From assembly GCA_907163375.1 (NCBI GenBank), contig CAJQUW010016162.1:248001-312000 (forward strand): DNA of 64,000 nt, read 5' to 3'. A program made the translations under genes and the position numbers. The notes beneath the pieces were generated by a model. It was not told the DNA's origin. It worked only from the letters and a program-made list of their open reading frames with translations, and did not search any database. The stretch is from Prostheceraeus crozeri (Eukaryota > Platyhelminthes > Polycladida > Euryleptidae). Shown here in pieces: positions 45,024-54,420 of this stretch; position 1 is the first letter of the stretch; every line of letters starts with the position of its first letter.

Positions 45024-45812
45024 ATGTCTTCGGCAGAACTAGAAAAAATTAATAAACATTTAGAAAATTTAACCGAGATTTTGTCCTCATCAAAATTTAG
45101 TACGTCATTAAAATTTATAACAACTACTTCCTCGCATACTTGTAATTTAGACCCTATTATTCACTTAGAACAAGAAAAACATTATGAAGTAGCATTAACT
45201 AGTTTTTCAACATTTAACACTATACAAAATATTATCAAAGATGTAAATGATCGATTTAAATATTCAAATGACAAAGGTAAAACTTGGAAAGATTTAACTT
45301 TTCTTCCTGGATCTTATGAAGTTGAATCGATTTCCAATGAAATAAAAAGACATTTAGGCATTCAATTTAAAGACAAGAAACAATTACATTTCGCAGTTGA
45401 ACCAGCAGTAAATAAATTTTCTCTTACTTTAGATGAAAATCATCAAGTTGATTTTGATATTGACAAATCTTTATCAAGACTATCAGGATTTAAAAAGCAA
45501 CTCTATGCACAAGGTTTTCATATCAGTGAAAATATACCTAAAATAACTGAAATAAATTCAATCAATGTTCAATGTGATATTATAGAAGGTGGTTATGTTA
45601 ATGGAAAGCTAACAAATAATATCTTCAGTTATCCAGCATTTACAGTTCCGATTGGTTACAGTTTAAATGTAATCCCAAAATCATTAATATATTTTCCCGT
45701 GACACGAAAAACAATTAATTCAATTACTATTAGAATAACAGATGAGAAAGGAAAGGCAATAAATTCTGGCGGCGAAGAGATTATGATAGATCTATTATTA
45801 CGAGGGGTGTAA
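45024..45812 (+). CDS. Polinton minor capsid (penton-like) protein
   Basis: ATG in TTAAAAATG context. A long beta-rich protein of 262 residues: YEVALTSFSTFNTIQNI, FRYS-like FKYSNDKGKTWKDL, LPGSYEVESISNEIKRHL, FDIDKSLSRLSGF and IYFPVTRKTINSITIRITDE. The order and length fit the jelly-roll penton protein of Polintons, which would form the five-fold vertices of an icosahedral shell. It sits directly before the packaging ATPase. No frameshift. Confidence 0.8.
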   Translation: MSSAELEKINKHLENLTEILSSSKFSTSLKFITTTSSHTCNLDPIIHLEQEKHYEVALTSFSTFNTIQNIIKDVNDRFKYSNDKGKTWKDLTFLPGSYEVESISNEIKRHLGIQFKDKKQLHFAVEPAVNKFSLTLDENHQVDFDIDKSLSRLSGFKKQLYAQGFHISENIPKITEINSINVQCDIIEGGYVNGKLTNNIFSYPAFTVPIGYSLNVIPKSLIYFPVTRKTINSITIRITDEKGKAINSGGEEIMIDLLLRGV

Positions 45813-45832
45813 TTAAAAATATTGACTTAAAA

Positions 45833-46609
45833 ATGAGTGAAAGCAGTTCTGTAAATTCTCCACTAAACAGGAAAGTGAAATTCAATCATCACCCAAACCT
45901 ATCCAAAAAAGTTTTATCAGTTATCTGTGGAAGATCAGGTTGTGGGAAAACGTATCTATTATTCAAAATTCTCACGACACCCAAATTTTTGGATTATAAC
46001 AATCTTATCATTTACACAACAACAGCAGAACAACCCGTCTATCAATTTTTAAAATATGGTTTTGAAAATAATCTTACAAAATCAGCTATAGCTTCACTGT
46101 TTGAAGAATATGAAAAATCGGAGTATGAAGAAGAAATAAGTTCCTGGTGTGAAGAAGCAGCGAAAAATAAACAACTAGTAGAACCCAATAGAAATAAACA
46201 CATAACGATACAATTAATAGATGATAGTGGCAATATGCAAGATCCTAGTAAACTAAATAAAACGAAAAAACATTGTGTGGTGTTTGATGATTGTGTTAAT
46301 GACAAAGATCAGGCAGTTCAGAGAAATTATTTTACAAGAGGACGACACAATAACTGTAGTGTCTTTTATTTGACACAAAGTATGTATTCATTAGATGGAA
46401 GTGTTATTAGAAAGAATGCTAATATTTTTATGATTTTCGAAATCAATCCAAGAAACCTAAGTGATTTGTTAAGAGACTTATGTATAAGAGATAAAGATGA
46501 ATTTAAACAATCGTGTAACAATGCTTGGGCAAACGACTATGGTTTTATCACAATCAATATTGATAAAAAAGTACATGATAGAGTTATAGAAGATTTGTTC
46601 ATAGAGTGA
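45833..46609 (+). CDS. FtsK/HerA-type genome packaging ATPase
   Basis: 258 residues; ATG in TTAAAAATG context. Walker A GRSGCGKT at residues 33-40, Walker B HCVVFDDC at about 147-154, then a conserved YLTQSMYSLDGSVIRKN arginine/sensor region. This is the A32-like packaging ATPase of Polintons, large DNA viruses and adenovirus-like lineages, which drives DNA into capsids. The frame is intact. Confidence 0.92.
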   Translation: MSESSSVNSPLNRKVKFNHHPNLSKKVLSVICGRSGCGKTYLLFKILTTPKFLDYNNLIIYTTTAEQPVYQFLKYGFENNLTKSAIASLFEEYEKSEYEEEISSWCEEAAKNKQLVEPNRNKHITIQLIDDSGNMQDPSKLNKTKKHCVVFDDCVNDKDQAVQRNYFTRGRHNNCSVFYLTQSMYSLDGSVIRKNANIFMIFEINPRNLSDLLRDLCIRDKDEFKQSCNNAWANDYGFITINIDKKVHDRVIEDLFIE

Positions 46610-46725
46610 AACTCTGTACCGAACAATTGTTCACTGTCTAGCCTTCGGCTCGAGGGACCCTCTATCGGAAGAGGGGATTTCTTGGCTTTGCCCCGACTGA
46701 AACTCTGAATCGAACATATTGTGCA
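46610..46725. terminator. Convergent intergenic region with hairpins
   Basis: Lies between the 3' ends of the ATPase (+) and PolB (-). It contains CCTCTATCGGAAGAGG (a 6-base stem), AGCCTTCGGCT (a 4-base stem) and two copies of TGAAACTCTG. Likely a transcription end zone for both genes; function inferred from position. Confidence 0.45.
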
Positions 46726-49700
46726 TTATGATTCCTCTTCCCAGTCTTCACTATCAGTGTATTCAATTATATTACATTCTTTTTTTATTCGTTGAAATAT
46801 TTCGTCTTGAACATCTTCTCCGCTATAAGGTAGCATAATACCATTTGCATTAGGCGCTTGACGTTTAAGAATATTTATTTTACCAGTGAATCTTTTTTCT
46901 TCAGTGTTATTATTTTTATCAGGAATACTAATACCAGTTTCTAAAGATCTTTTCCATGGTTTATTAACAATTGTTGTCAATGTTTCGCCATGGTATAATT
47001 GAATGAAATCTTCTACTTTTACTTTAGTTTTTGTATAACCCTTAAATGTTTTCTTTTCACTAAGTCTCCCTTGTTCATCTACAGTAATACAATATTTTAT
47101 TTTGGGAGCGATAAACAATCCATATATAATTCCCCCATTACCATGATCATTTTTCCCTTGGCATAATTCCCCGCCAACATATCCAGCCGCATCTAATTTA
47201 TTGAAGAGTTCATTGGAAATGCATATGGAATCAGTATCTGTGTAATGTATGTGTTTTTCTTTAAAACCATTAATTTCTAAAATAAAGTTGTTCATGATTC
47301 GTCTAGAGTGAGCAAGAATAAAAGAACCTAAATGTGATGGCATGAATGATGTCGTAGCGTAGCTGCTCAGGCCTTTGGCTGTCTTTTCAGTGTCTGTAAT
47401 ATTAGCTTTAAGAAATTCATCATCTTCCATTTCTACTTTCACTAAGAATTGTTCATCATTTACTTTTTCAAAATCTTTTACTTCTTGAGTGAAATTTTTT
47501 CTCAATGTACTTTCATTCCATAAATGATATTTAGTGGTTATGTCTTTTTGTACGGTTTTTCCATATAGTGAATTCATTAATAATTTAATTAACTCATCGC
47601 CTACAGTGTTTCCTTCTATTTTATATTTTTTTCTTAAATTGAAGAGCTTTTCAATGTATTTGCGAAATGGTGAAACGTGATAATTTTCTTCATAAATTAT
47701 ACCATCTGTAATAGATAATATTTTCCCGCCGCATCTAACAATTTCTTGTATATCTACAGAAGTTAATACATCATAACACATTCCATTCCTAAACCTTATT
47801 ATTTCTTGATTGCAATTGTTTTCATTCTTTACCTTATCTTTCGCAGGAACTGGTTGAAAAAACATCTCATCAGGATAATGAAACACAACTGTGAATATTC
47901 CAGTTTTAGGACGAAATGATTGAGTGTTAAATTGATATAATACTGCTTGTTCTTCTTCTTGTCTAAATTTTCTAGCCGATTCAGCTTTAGGGTATTCTGA
48001 ATGTTCGTCATACATAGCTGATGGATATAAAGATGTTGCATCAAAAGCCATTAAGAATTCATTTCGTTGGTCGAGTAGTTTATGTTTAATTTCTTTACAG
48101 AGAGCATTCTTGTCTTGCAACTGATTATACTGCTTCATTAAATCTATTAAATTATTACCTGGGGGCAAAACCCCCTCAGCGTAGCACCCAGGTAAATACC
48201 TCTGTAATATTGGTAGTAAGATGTTACAAAATGGAGATTCATAATGACTTATATTGGCTGAAACTCTTCCACCTTTAACAGATTTTCTAACATAGTTTCT
48301 AGTCCATAAATCAGTATGCGAATGAATATTTATGTTGTCTTCTTGTACACTCTTCATCCAACCGTTAAATGTTAAAGCGGAGGATGTTAAATTAGTAGTT
48401 ATATCTTCACCAACTAATTCTTTCATAACATTATTATACTTGTAGATACAAAATGCTAATGAAAGAACATCGTTAATTAAATACGGTTTCCACTCATGTT
48501 CTTTTTCTTGATAATTATCATGTGTAATTTCACCAATTTCATAATTTAATTTACACATATTGCTAGGGGTTTTAAAATTCTCGCACCATTTGGAAAGACT
48601 TGTTTTCACGTGTTGATAGCTACATTTCATTACAATAGTTTGTAAAGGTTTGCTTGGTTTTATGTTACGTTTTGTAGAGTCACCTAGTTGCTTAGATCTA
48701 GAGGAACGTTGAATGTACTTACTAACACTTTCAGTTGTATAAGGATTTTGTAAAGAAGCAGTGAGTATTCCTCTTGATGTTTTAAGCGGTGGTTTATTTA
48801 ATTTAAAATTAGATTTGAGTGGAAAATATGCATCGAATCCTGATGAATTATGTGCTATTAAAGTTACTTTCGAATGATTAAAAGATCCAAGGTTTTTGAA
48901 AAATTGATGTATCGGACATACGTCCTCTGGGTTTCCACCGAACGGACATTCATCTTGTTTCCTAATAAAGATTTGCACACAACATTGAATTTTGTTAAGT
49001 TCTGCTCCAGTTAAGTTGTTGTATTCACTTATCTGTTCTTAAGTTCTTTAATTTCCTCTGGATCTTGACTCTTTTTTAGTTTCATCATGTCACATAATAA
49101 ACGTTTGTCCACTTCTGACAATCTCCGCTTTGGTAAGCAACACATGAATTTATTGAAATTGATAGCGCCTAAAGCATAAGGAATAGGATGGGCTGTTGCA
49201 CAACGAGGATCTGGATAAGTTTCGAGATCCCATATATATGTTGAACCATAGTCAATTGGTTTCTTTATTATGGTCTTATACGGAAGTGTTGTTAGATTTT
49301 CATCAGTAACGGTTTTATATATTGGTTTGAAATTATTTTTGATTTCTCTAATAGCTTCTGTTTTGTAGAACTTATTTATTAAACAGTAGTGTCCTATTGA
49401 TGAACCTTCGTGAGAATAATTGTAATAAACGTAATTATGCGACGTTGTAATACCTCTAGGATTTAAATGACGATTGGCAGGACTATAATATTGAACACAT
49501 TCTCCAAAGTATGTATTGAATTGAGAAAACTTGCAGTTTGTCATTACTCCTGTTCTAGATGTAGCTTTCTCTTTATATAAAAAGTCATTAAACATCTCGA
49601 TTATAATTTTAGCTTGTTCTTGATTGAAACCACGTAAGGCGTTGTAACATTTTATAAAGCAGAAATCTTCAGAAGGAATGTAACAATATTGACCGATGTA

Positions 49701-50257
49701 TTCTTTGATTCTATATTTCATATTAATACCAGCGGCTCTATGTGATCTTTGTACTAGCTTTATTCCAAAATCTTCGTATTTAATACTACCTGTAAAAACC
49801 CATTCATTAGTATCTGATTTGTGATCTAGATTACGAAGCCATGTTTCAAATGAATTTTTATTATAAAATGTAGCGTAAAAGTTTGGTATCGTGGTTCCAT
49901 CTTCTTTGTTTATTACACCCAATAAATTTAAAACTTTCAAACTTTCCCATTTCTTAAAAGAGCACGTATATCATTTACTACATTAGTAAAAAGTTCATTT
50001 TCATACGTGATAACGTTCGGATTAAACAGATTCAATAGATCATCACCAAGTCTATCATCAGAGAATATATCAGTAATTGGTGTGGCTGATGTTTCCTTTG
50101 TTCTACGGTTCTGTTTTTTAATATTACGTCTAATACTACGCCTAGTACGTTTCTGTTTTTTAATACGTCTACTACGTTTAATTTGTGCATCAAATTCATC
50201 AATTTGTTTCTTGATGAATTCATCAATCGCGTGCTCTGGTCCTTTAACATTTTCCAT
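46726..50257 (-). pseudogene. Protein-primed family B DNA polymerase (PolB), two frameshifts
   Basis: Start at 50257 (ATG). The N-terminal part is Arg/Lys-rich (residues 25-55). The second segment (frame to 49029) ends with Exo I (IWDLETYPDP, about 49214). The third segment has Exo II (HNSSGFD), Exo III (YLINDVLSL), Pol A (DATSLYPS), Pol B (NSLYGK) and Pol C (YTDTDS). Key residues are present. It replicates the element by protein priming. Reading must slip back one base near 49950 and again near 49038, so as sequenced no full protein is made. About 1,180 codons in all. Confidence 0.9.
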
Positions 50258-50621
50258 TATTTACGTTTTTTAATAAAAAATTTATGTTTTTCACGTATAC
50301 AGGAATATTTAGTTGTGCTAATGTTTCTAAATCATAAACAGTTAAATGCTCTTTATTAACCAACCACCATAAATTATTATAAGCTAAAAATACTCTGAAA
50401 CTTCGCAGACAAAGGGGGAAGTCTTTTGTTTTCGTGTAACTTCTTATACCGTGTTTTATTTTATAGTCTTTCACGAATTGCATATATTGTCGATGGTAAT
50501 GAAATTTAACTTCATGTTTCGGGGTGCGAGGGTTTGTAGGATGACGATAATTTTTTAAAACTGGTACGTGTTCTATTTTATAGGCCTTTGTCCTCTGAGT
50601 TTCACTCACCTCATTAATCAT
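50244..50621 (-). CDS. Unrecognised Polinton protein upstream of PolB
   Basis: ATG at 50621 (GAAAATG context), 125 residues; overlaps the PolB start by 14 bases. Basic N-terminal half (YRHPTNPRTPKHEVKFHYHR) and an aromatic centre (FLAYNNLWWLVNKEHL). I recognise no domain. Overlap with PolB suggests co-expression and a possible role as terminal protein or PolB partner; that is only inference from position. Confidence 0.6.
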   Translation of the reverse strand: MINEVSETQRTKAYKIEHVPVLKNYRHPTNPRTPKHEVKFHYHRQYMQFVKDYKIKHGIRSYTKTKDFPLCLRSFRVFLAYNNLWWLVNKEHLTVYDLETLAQLNIPVYVKNINFLLKNVNNGKC

Positions 50622-50635
50622 TTTCAAAACAAAAA

Positions 50636-50795
50636 TTACATTTTATGTACTTCCTCTATTATTAGACGCATAGCACTTAATGTATTTTTGACATCAGAGA
50701 CTAGAGGTTGTACATTCTTTAATACATCACGGAGATCATTAATTCCTGTTCTCTACTCTCTCATCGTTTCGGGGTTGGTATCTTTAATACATTAT
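50636..50795 (-). pseudogene. Small decayed Polinton reading frame
   Basis: Minus strand: a TAG interrupts an otherwise sensible frame that continues as GINDLRDVLKNVQPLVSDVK and MRLIIEEVHKM before TAA at 50636-50638. Helical and too short to assign. It lies between the zinc-finger gene and the unknown protein. Confidence 0.4.
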
Positions 50796-50827
50796 TTAAA
50801 TAATGATCGAAATAGAAATAAAATGTT

Positions 50828-50980
50828 TCAGGTATGATAATTAGCATGAACTACATTCATATGTTTATTTAATAATGCTTTATTACGAAAAGATAAATTA
50901 CAGATTTCGCATAGAACCTTGGTTCCGTTGTCTGCATCTTCGTTGCCGAGACGCGAAGCGACGACTTTGTTGGATAACAT
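50828..50980 (-). CDS. 50-residue C2H2 zinc-finger protein of the Polinton
   Basis: ATG at 50980 is preceded by CTAAAAAT, like other genes of the element. Cys24, Cys27, His40 and His45 give C-x2-C-x12-H-x4-H with the usual F and L spacers (CEICNLSFRNKALLNKH). Probably a nucleic-acid binding protein. It diverges from the fibre-like gene, with starts only 32 bases apart, so the gap holds both promoters. Confidence 0.6.
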   Translation of the reverse strand: MLSNKVVASRLGNEDADNGTKVLCEICNLSFRNKALLNKHMNVVHANYHT

Positions 50981-51012
50981 ATTTTTAGCAGAAAAAAAAT
51001 AATCTAGAAAAA

Positions 51013-51867
51013 ATGATGTTAACAAATGTTGGCGGGTGTGCTTACACTCCGAATAATCAAGAATCAGAAATAGAACTAGACAACTATATCATGAAAACTG
51101 GAGACGTTTTAACAGGACCGTTACATCTTTCTATTCTTCCACAACAAAGTACTGAGTTGGTAAATAAAGAATATGTTGATAAACAGTTTGATAGAATTGT
51201 GTCACTGCTGTCTCTACTAATGAAAGAAACCAAGCTTCTAAAGCAGAATGATGAAAGACTGCAAGAAAAGCTAACAGACCTAAGTAGCAAACATGGAAAT
51301 ATAGAAGCAGATATATCAAAACTTCATAAAAAAATAAGAGAACAGTCAAAGATTGTAATCCTATTATCAATAACTTTAAGGGGTGTCATTATAAAGAATA
51401 CAAATCAAAATAAACAACTGAAAGAAGAGTTAGAAAAAGTTAGCGAAAAGAATCGAAAATTATTACAACACTTTCAACAGATGCAAACCACATTCCAAAA
51501 AAGTGTTGATGAATTACGTAGCCGAATCACACAACAAGTAAAGCACATAAACAGAATGAAAAATGAAGTAAACTCACTTAATCAAAAGGTTTGTGAATTG
51601 AAGACCCTTAAAACGAATTTAGAACATGAAGTAAAGAAAAATTCTAAAGGAAATAAGGAACAGTTGAATGCTATTAAAGTTCAATTGGCTGCTCTTAAAA
51701 CAGAAGTAAAGAAAAGTGAGAAAAAATTAAAAGTAAATGAAAACGAAATTAAAGTACATCACACGCTGCTTGACGCAATAGATAACGTGCAGCGGAAAAT
51801 TAATAAAGTTATAAAGTTATCGCGAAGCTGTTGTCCATTCACAAACGTAAATCTTAATAGAATTTAG
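51013..51867 (+). CDS. Fibre-like coiled-coil protein
   Basis: 284 residues; AAAAAATG start. Residues 27-40 read MKTGDVLTGPLHLS and residues 48-57 ELVNKEYVDK. This TG-x-LTGPL...KxYVD pair is a well-known repeat of phage tail-fibre proteins. From about 55 to 265 it is nearly all heptads (trimeric coiled coil likely), with a hydrophobic break (IVILLSITLRGVII) near 115, and a Cys-containing end (RSCCPF). Probably the virion spike or fibre; partner or receptor unknown. Confidence 0.65.
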   Translation: MMLTNVGGCAYTPNNQESEIELDNYIMKTGDVLTGPLHLSILPQQSTELVNKEYVDKQFDRIVSLLSLLMKETKLLKQNDERLQEKLTDLSSKHGNIEADISKLHKKIREQSKIVILLSITLRGVIIKNTNQNKQLKEELEKVSEKNRKLLQHFQQMQTTFQKSVDELRSRITQQVKHINRMKNEVNSLNQKVCELKTLKTNLEHEVKKNSKGNKEQLNAIKVQLAALKTEVKKSEKKLKVNENEIKVHHTLLDAIDNVQRKINKVIKLSRSCCPFTNVNLNRI

Positions 51868-51949
51868 CCGATCGGCCCAAAGGTCCTCAGGTTACTAACC
51901 AACCACAAACATAAATATTTTTCACAAAAGTCAAATTTAAGCTTAAAAA
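51868..51949. other. Intergenic spacer with CCGATCGG and GGTTACTAACC motifs
   Basis: CCGATCGG, then CTCAGGTTACTAACC, which is the inverted form of GGTTAGTAACCTGA found after the capsid gene. Possible 3' end signal. Confidence 0.4.
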
Positions 51950-52384
51950 ATGCCTATAATTTATAAACACAATCTTAAAAATTTTGCATCAAATAATAAA
52001 ATTGCTCATGAACCATCTCTGAAACCTGTGTACCATTATGATAGTGTAGAAACTGTTCAAACAGAAGGAGCTGGCATCTTTTCTGGTATCGGCAGTATCG
52101 TTAACTTGATTAAAAATAATAAAGATTTGATTTCATCTGCTGCTAAAGGAGCAGCTGCTATAGGTAGTACAGCTAGTGCAATATCGAATGCTGTTAAGTC
52201 ACAAAACGAATTAAAACAACTAGAAGCTATTCGCAAACTTAGAAATGACGCAAAAGAAATGCAAAAAGACAAAAAGCTCTCAGAGGAAACAAAAAACAAA
52301 ATTGCTAAATTAGCGAAGATGGAAAGTAAACATGATGAAAAAACAATTGAAGAAATGAGAGGAAATGGTCTAGCAAAATTCTAG
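51950..52384 (+). CDS. Small pVI/pX-like Polinton virion protein (candidate)
   Basis: 144 residues; TTAAAAAATG start. Gly/Ala-rich amphipathic segment GAGIFSGIGSIVNLI near 41-55 and SSAAKGAAAIGSTASAISNAV near 62-82, then a charged helix and a short end with GNGLAKF. Similar layouts (short amphipathic Gly/Ala helix, basic tail) occur in membrane-active adenovirus-like proteins and in small Polinton proteins. The assignment is tentative. Confidence 0.5.
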   Translation: MPIIYKHNLKNFASNNKIAHEPSLKPVYHYDSVETVQTEGAGIFSGIGSIVNLIKNNKDLISSAAKGAAAIGSTASAISNAVKSQNELKQLEAIRKLRNDAKEMQKDKKLSEETKNKIAKLAKMESKHDEKTIEEMRGNGLAKF

Positions 52385-52431
52385 TAGCAAAATTCTAGTA
52401 GCAAACTGATTTTTTTCTAATAAAAAATATA

Positions 52432-53765
52432 ATGGCAGCTCTGATTGAAAGCAAATTTAGATTAGACGATCCCCGTTCGTTAGTTACAATCAAAAAAAGA
52501 ATGACTATATAAGAATTGCTATGAACCCCGGTTCTTCAGGTAGAGTGAATACTGGAGGTGATTTAATTTTTGAAGTTGACAATCAACAAAGTTATTTATA
52601 TTTACCCGATTCATTTTTACACTGTGAATATTCTCTATATTCTGATGCTAATTTTACAACACCATTACCTGCTACGGATAATATTACATTAGAAAACAAT
52701 TTCTTTCCAAGACTATTTACACAAATGCGTTTAGATGTCGCAACACAAAATATAGAAACCATAAGTGATTCACCTGGTATTATTGATTCAATGCTTCGAT
52801 TTGTTACAATAGGTGAAAATACTAAAATGCATGAAATCGAAGGATGGTTTCCTGATAACCATACCGGCATACTTAAAGATGATTTAACTCACGCTGGAAC
52901 AGATGCAGCAGGAATTGCGAAAGATGTAGAAAACATAGTGAAACAGTTAAACAGTACACAAAATAGCTCATATCAGAAAAGACGTAATTTTAATAATAAA
53001 AGTAAACAAACTGTTGATTGGTCATTGTCTCCATTATTCGGTTATTTGGATTACACTAAAATATCATGTCAATTGAAAATCAAACTCATAGTTCATCGTA
53101 CTTTAAATAATGAAGCAATATTTTATGGAAAGGCTGGGAAGAAAGCATACCTAAAAATTGATAGACTTGAATGGTGGGTAAAACATATTACTCCTAGTTT
53201 AGAGGTTGAAACAACTATTGCGAAAAGATTAAATACGAACAAACCAATTCCAGTAAGTTTTTTGAAGCGTACTGCGAGCTCTGTCACTTTTACTGAACAA
53301 AGATTTAACTGGCATTTCACAAGAACATCAAATACTCCAAGATATTTTTTACTCACTTTTCAAAAGAATGAAACACCTAGTTTTGATAAGAACAATAGTC
53401 TTTTCCATATTAATTCAATTCGAAGTTTACAAATTTCATTAAATCAAACACGTTATCCTATCGATCCATTAAGATTTGATAACACCAATAATCAGTTTAT
53501 GGAAGGATATGACGCTTATAGAAATTTGTGTCGAGAATTTGGAGTAGAAGCACAATTAACTCCTGTAGATTGGAAGAATTTATATCCTGTTTTATGCTTT
53601 GATTTAAGTGCACAATCGGAAGATATTATTAAGAATGGTTGTGATGTGACAATTAATATTGAAAAAACAAATTCCACAACCTCATTGATGGCTTATGGTT
53701 TATTGCTAGAAGACGCCGAATATTCTATTGAAATTCTTAATGGAAAGATGGTTAGGATCGGCTAA
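52432..53765 (+). pseudogene. Major capsid protein (double jelly-roll), frameshift near N-terminus
   Basis: Start at 52432. The first 26 codons (AALIESKFRLDDPRSLVTIKK) end at a stop after a run of seven A (52490-52500). The next frame, 1 base back, carries 414 codons from 52521: MNPGSSGRVNTGGDLIFEVD, DFN-like QQSYLYLPDSFLHCEYSLY, and further beta-strands to DAEYSIEILNGKMVRIG. Order and size fit the double-jelly-roll capsid proteins of Polintons and adenovirus-type viruses, which build the hexon shell. A one-base deletion in the A-run would explain the break; translation from 52521 alone would lose the N-terminal arm. Confidence 0.85.
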
Positions 53766-53865
53766 AGCCAGAGGAGCTTCTCTCCGATCGGTTAGTAACC
53801 TTAGGAGCTTCTCTCCGATCGGCTAAAGCCAGAGGAGCTTCTCTCCGATCGGTTAGTAACCTGAA
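53756..53865. repeat. 30/31 bp tandem repeat array after the capsid gene
   Basis: Alternating units GATCGGCTAAAGCCAGAGG and GATCGGTTAGTAACCTTAGG, each followed by AGCTTCTCTCC. The capsid stop (GGC TAA) lies inside the first unit. CCGATCGG is palindromic and GGAG...CTCC can pair, so each unit can form a hairpin. Confidence 0.85.
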
Positions 53866-53939
53866 CAAAAAGTGATAGGCTAAACCCTCTGAACAAAAGT
53901 GAACGGCTAAGCCCAAGACTATAAATTTTTTGTTAAAAA

Positions 53940-54404
53940 ATGAATAATAAAACGGTTGAATTAAAACTACGTAACATCATTGACAAAAATACCCCTAAAA
54001 CTATTACGATTAACAAAAAGAAGTATTACATAAGTAAACCAAAGATAGAGAATATCAAATTACAAGAAGAAAAGAATGGTGGAATTCTCCCATTAATTCC
54101 ACTAATCATAGGTGGTATAGCAGCAGCAGGAAGTGTTGCAGGTGGGACAGCTGGTATTGTCCAGGCAGTAAATAAAAATAAATCAGAGAAGGCAGCATTA
54201 GAAGAACAAAAACGACATAATAGGGAGTTAGAGAAAGCGGCTAGAGGTGAGGGAATAGTAGATAATTTTATTAGTAAATTAAATTTAGCTAATGAGGGGA
54301 AACGAGTTCTTAAAAATGTCCTACACAATATTGATGATTTAATTCAAATAAAAGAAACGAAAGATGGATCTGGCATATATCTAAATCCTTGTATGGTACG
54401 TTAA
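53940..54404 (+). CDS. Second pVI/pX-like Polinton virion protein (candidate)
   Basis: 154 residues; TTAAAAAATG start. The segment GGILPLIPLIIGGIAAAGSV and then AGGTAGIVQAV near residues 46-80 is Gly-rich and hydrophobic and stands between basic stretches, like membrane-lytic or core proteins of adenovirus-like viruses. The C-terminal GSGIYLNPCMVR is the type of short tail seen in other Polintons. GG pairs could be protease sites, but the P4 residue does not fit the classical adenain rule, so cleavage is unproven. Confidence 0.6.
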   Translation: MNNKTVELKLRNIIDKNTPKTITINKKKYYISKPKIENIKLQEEKNGGILPLIPLIIGGIAAAGSVAGGTAGIVQAVNKNKSEKAALEEQKRHNRELEKAARGEGIVDNFISKLNLANEGKRVLKNVLHNIDDLIQIKETKDGSGIYLNPCMVR

Positions 54405-54420
54405 AAATTAATCTTTAAAA

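Noticed and set aside
46610-46725. Small gene between ATPase and PolB
   Set aside because: Too short, no start in the element's usual context, and better explained by hairpins at converging gene ends.
49030-49960. Programmed -1 frameshifting in PolB
   Set aside because: No slippery heptamer of the usual form at either site; single-base loss or sequence error is simpler, though not excluded.
50007-50273. Plus-strand hydrophobic reading frame opposite the PolB start
   Set aside because: It is the antisense of a Lys/Arg-rich stretch, which always reads as Leu/Phe-rich on the other strand.
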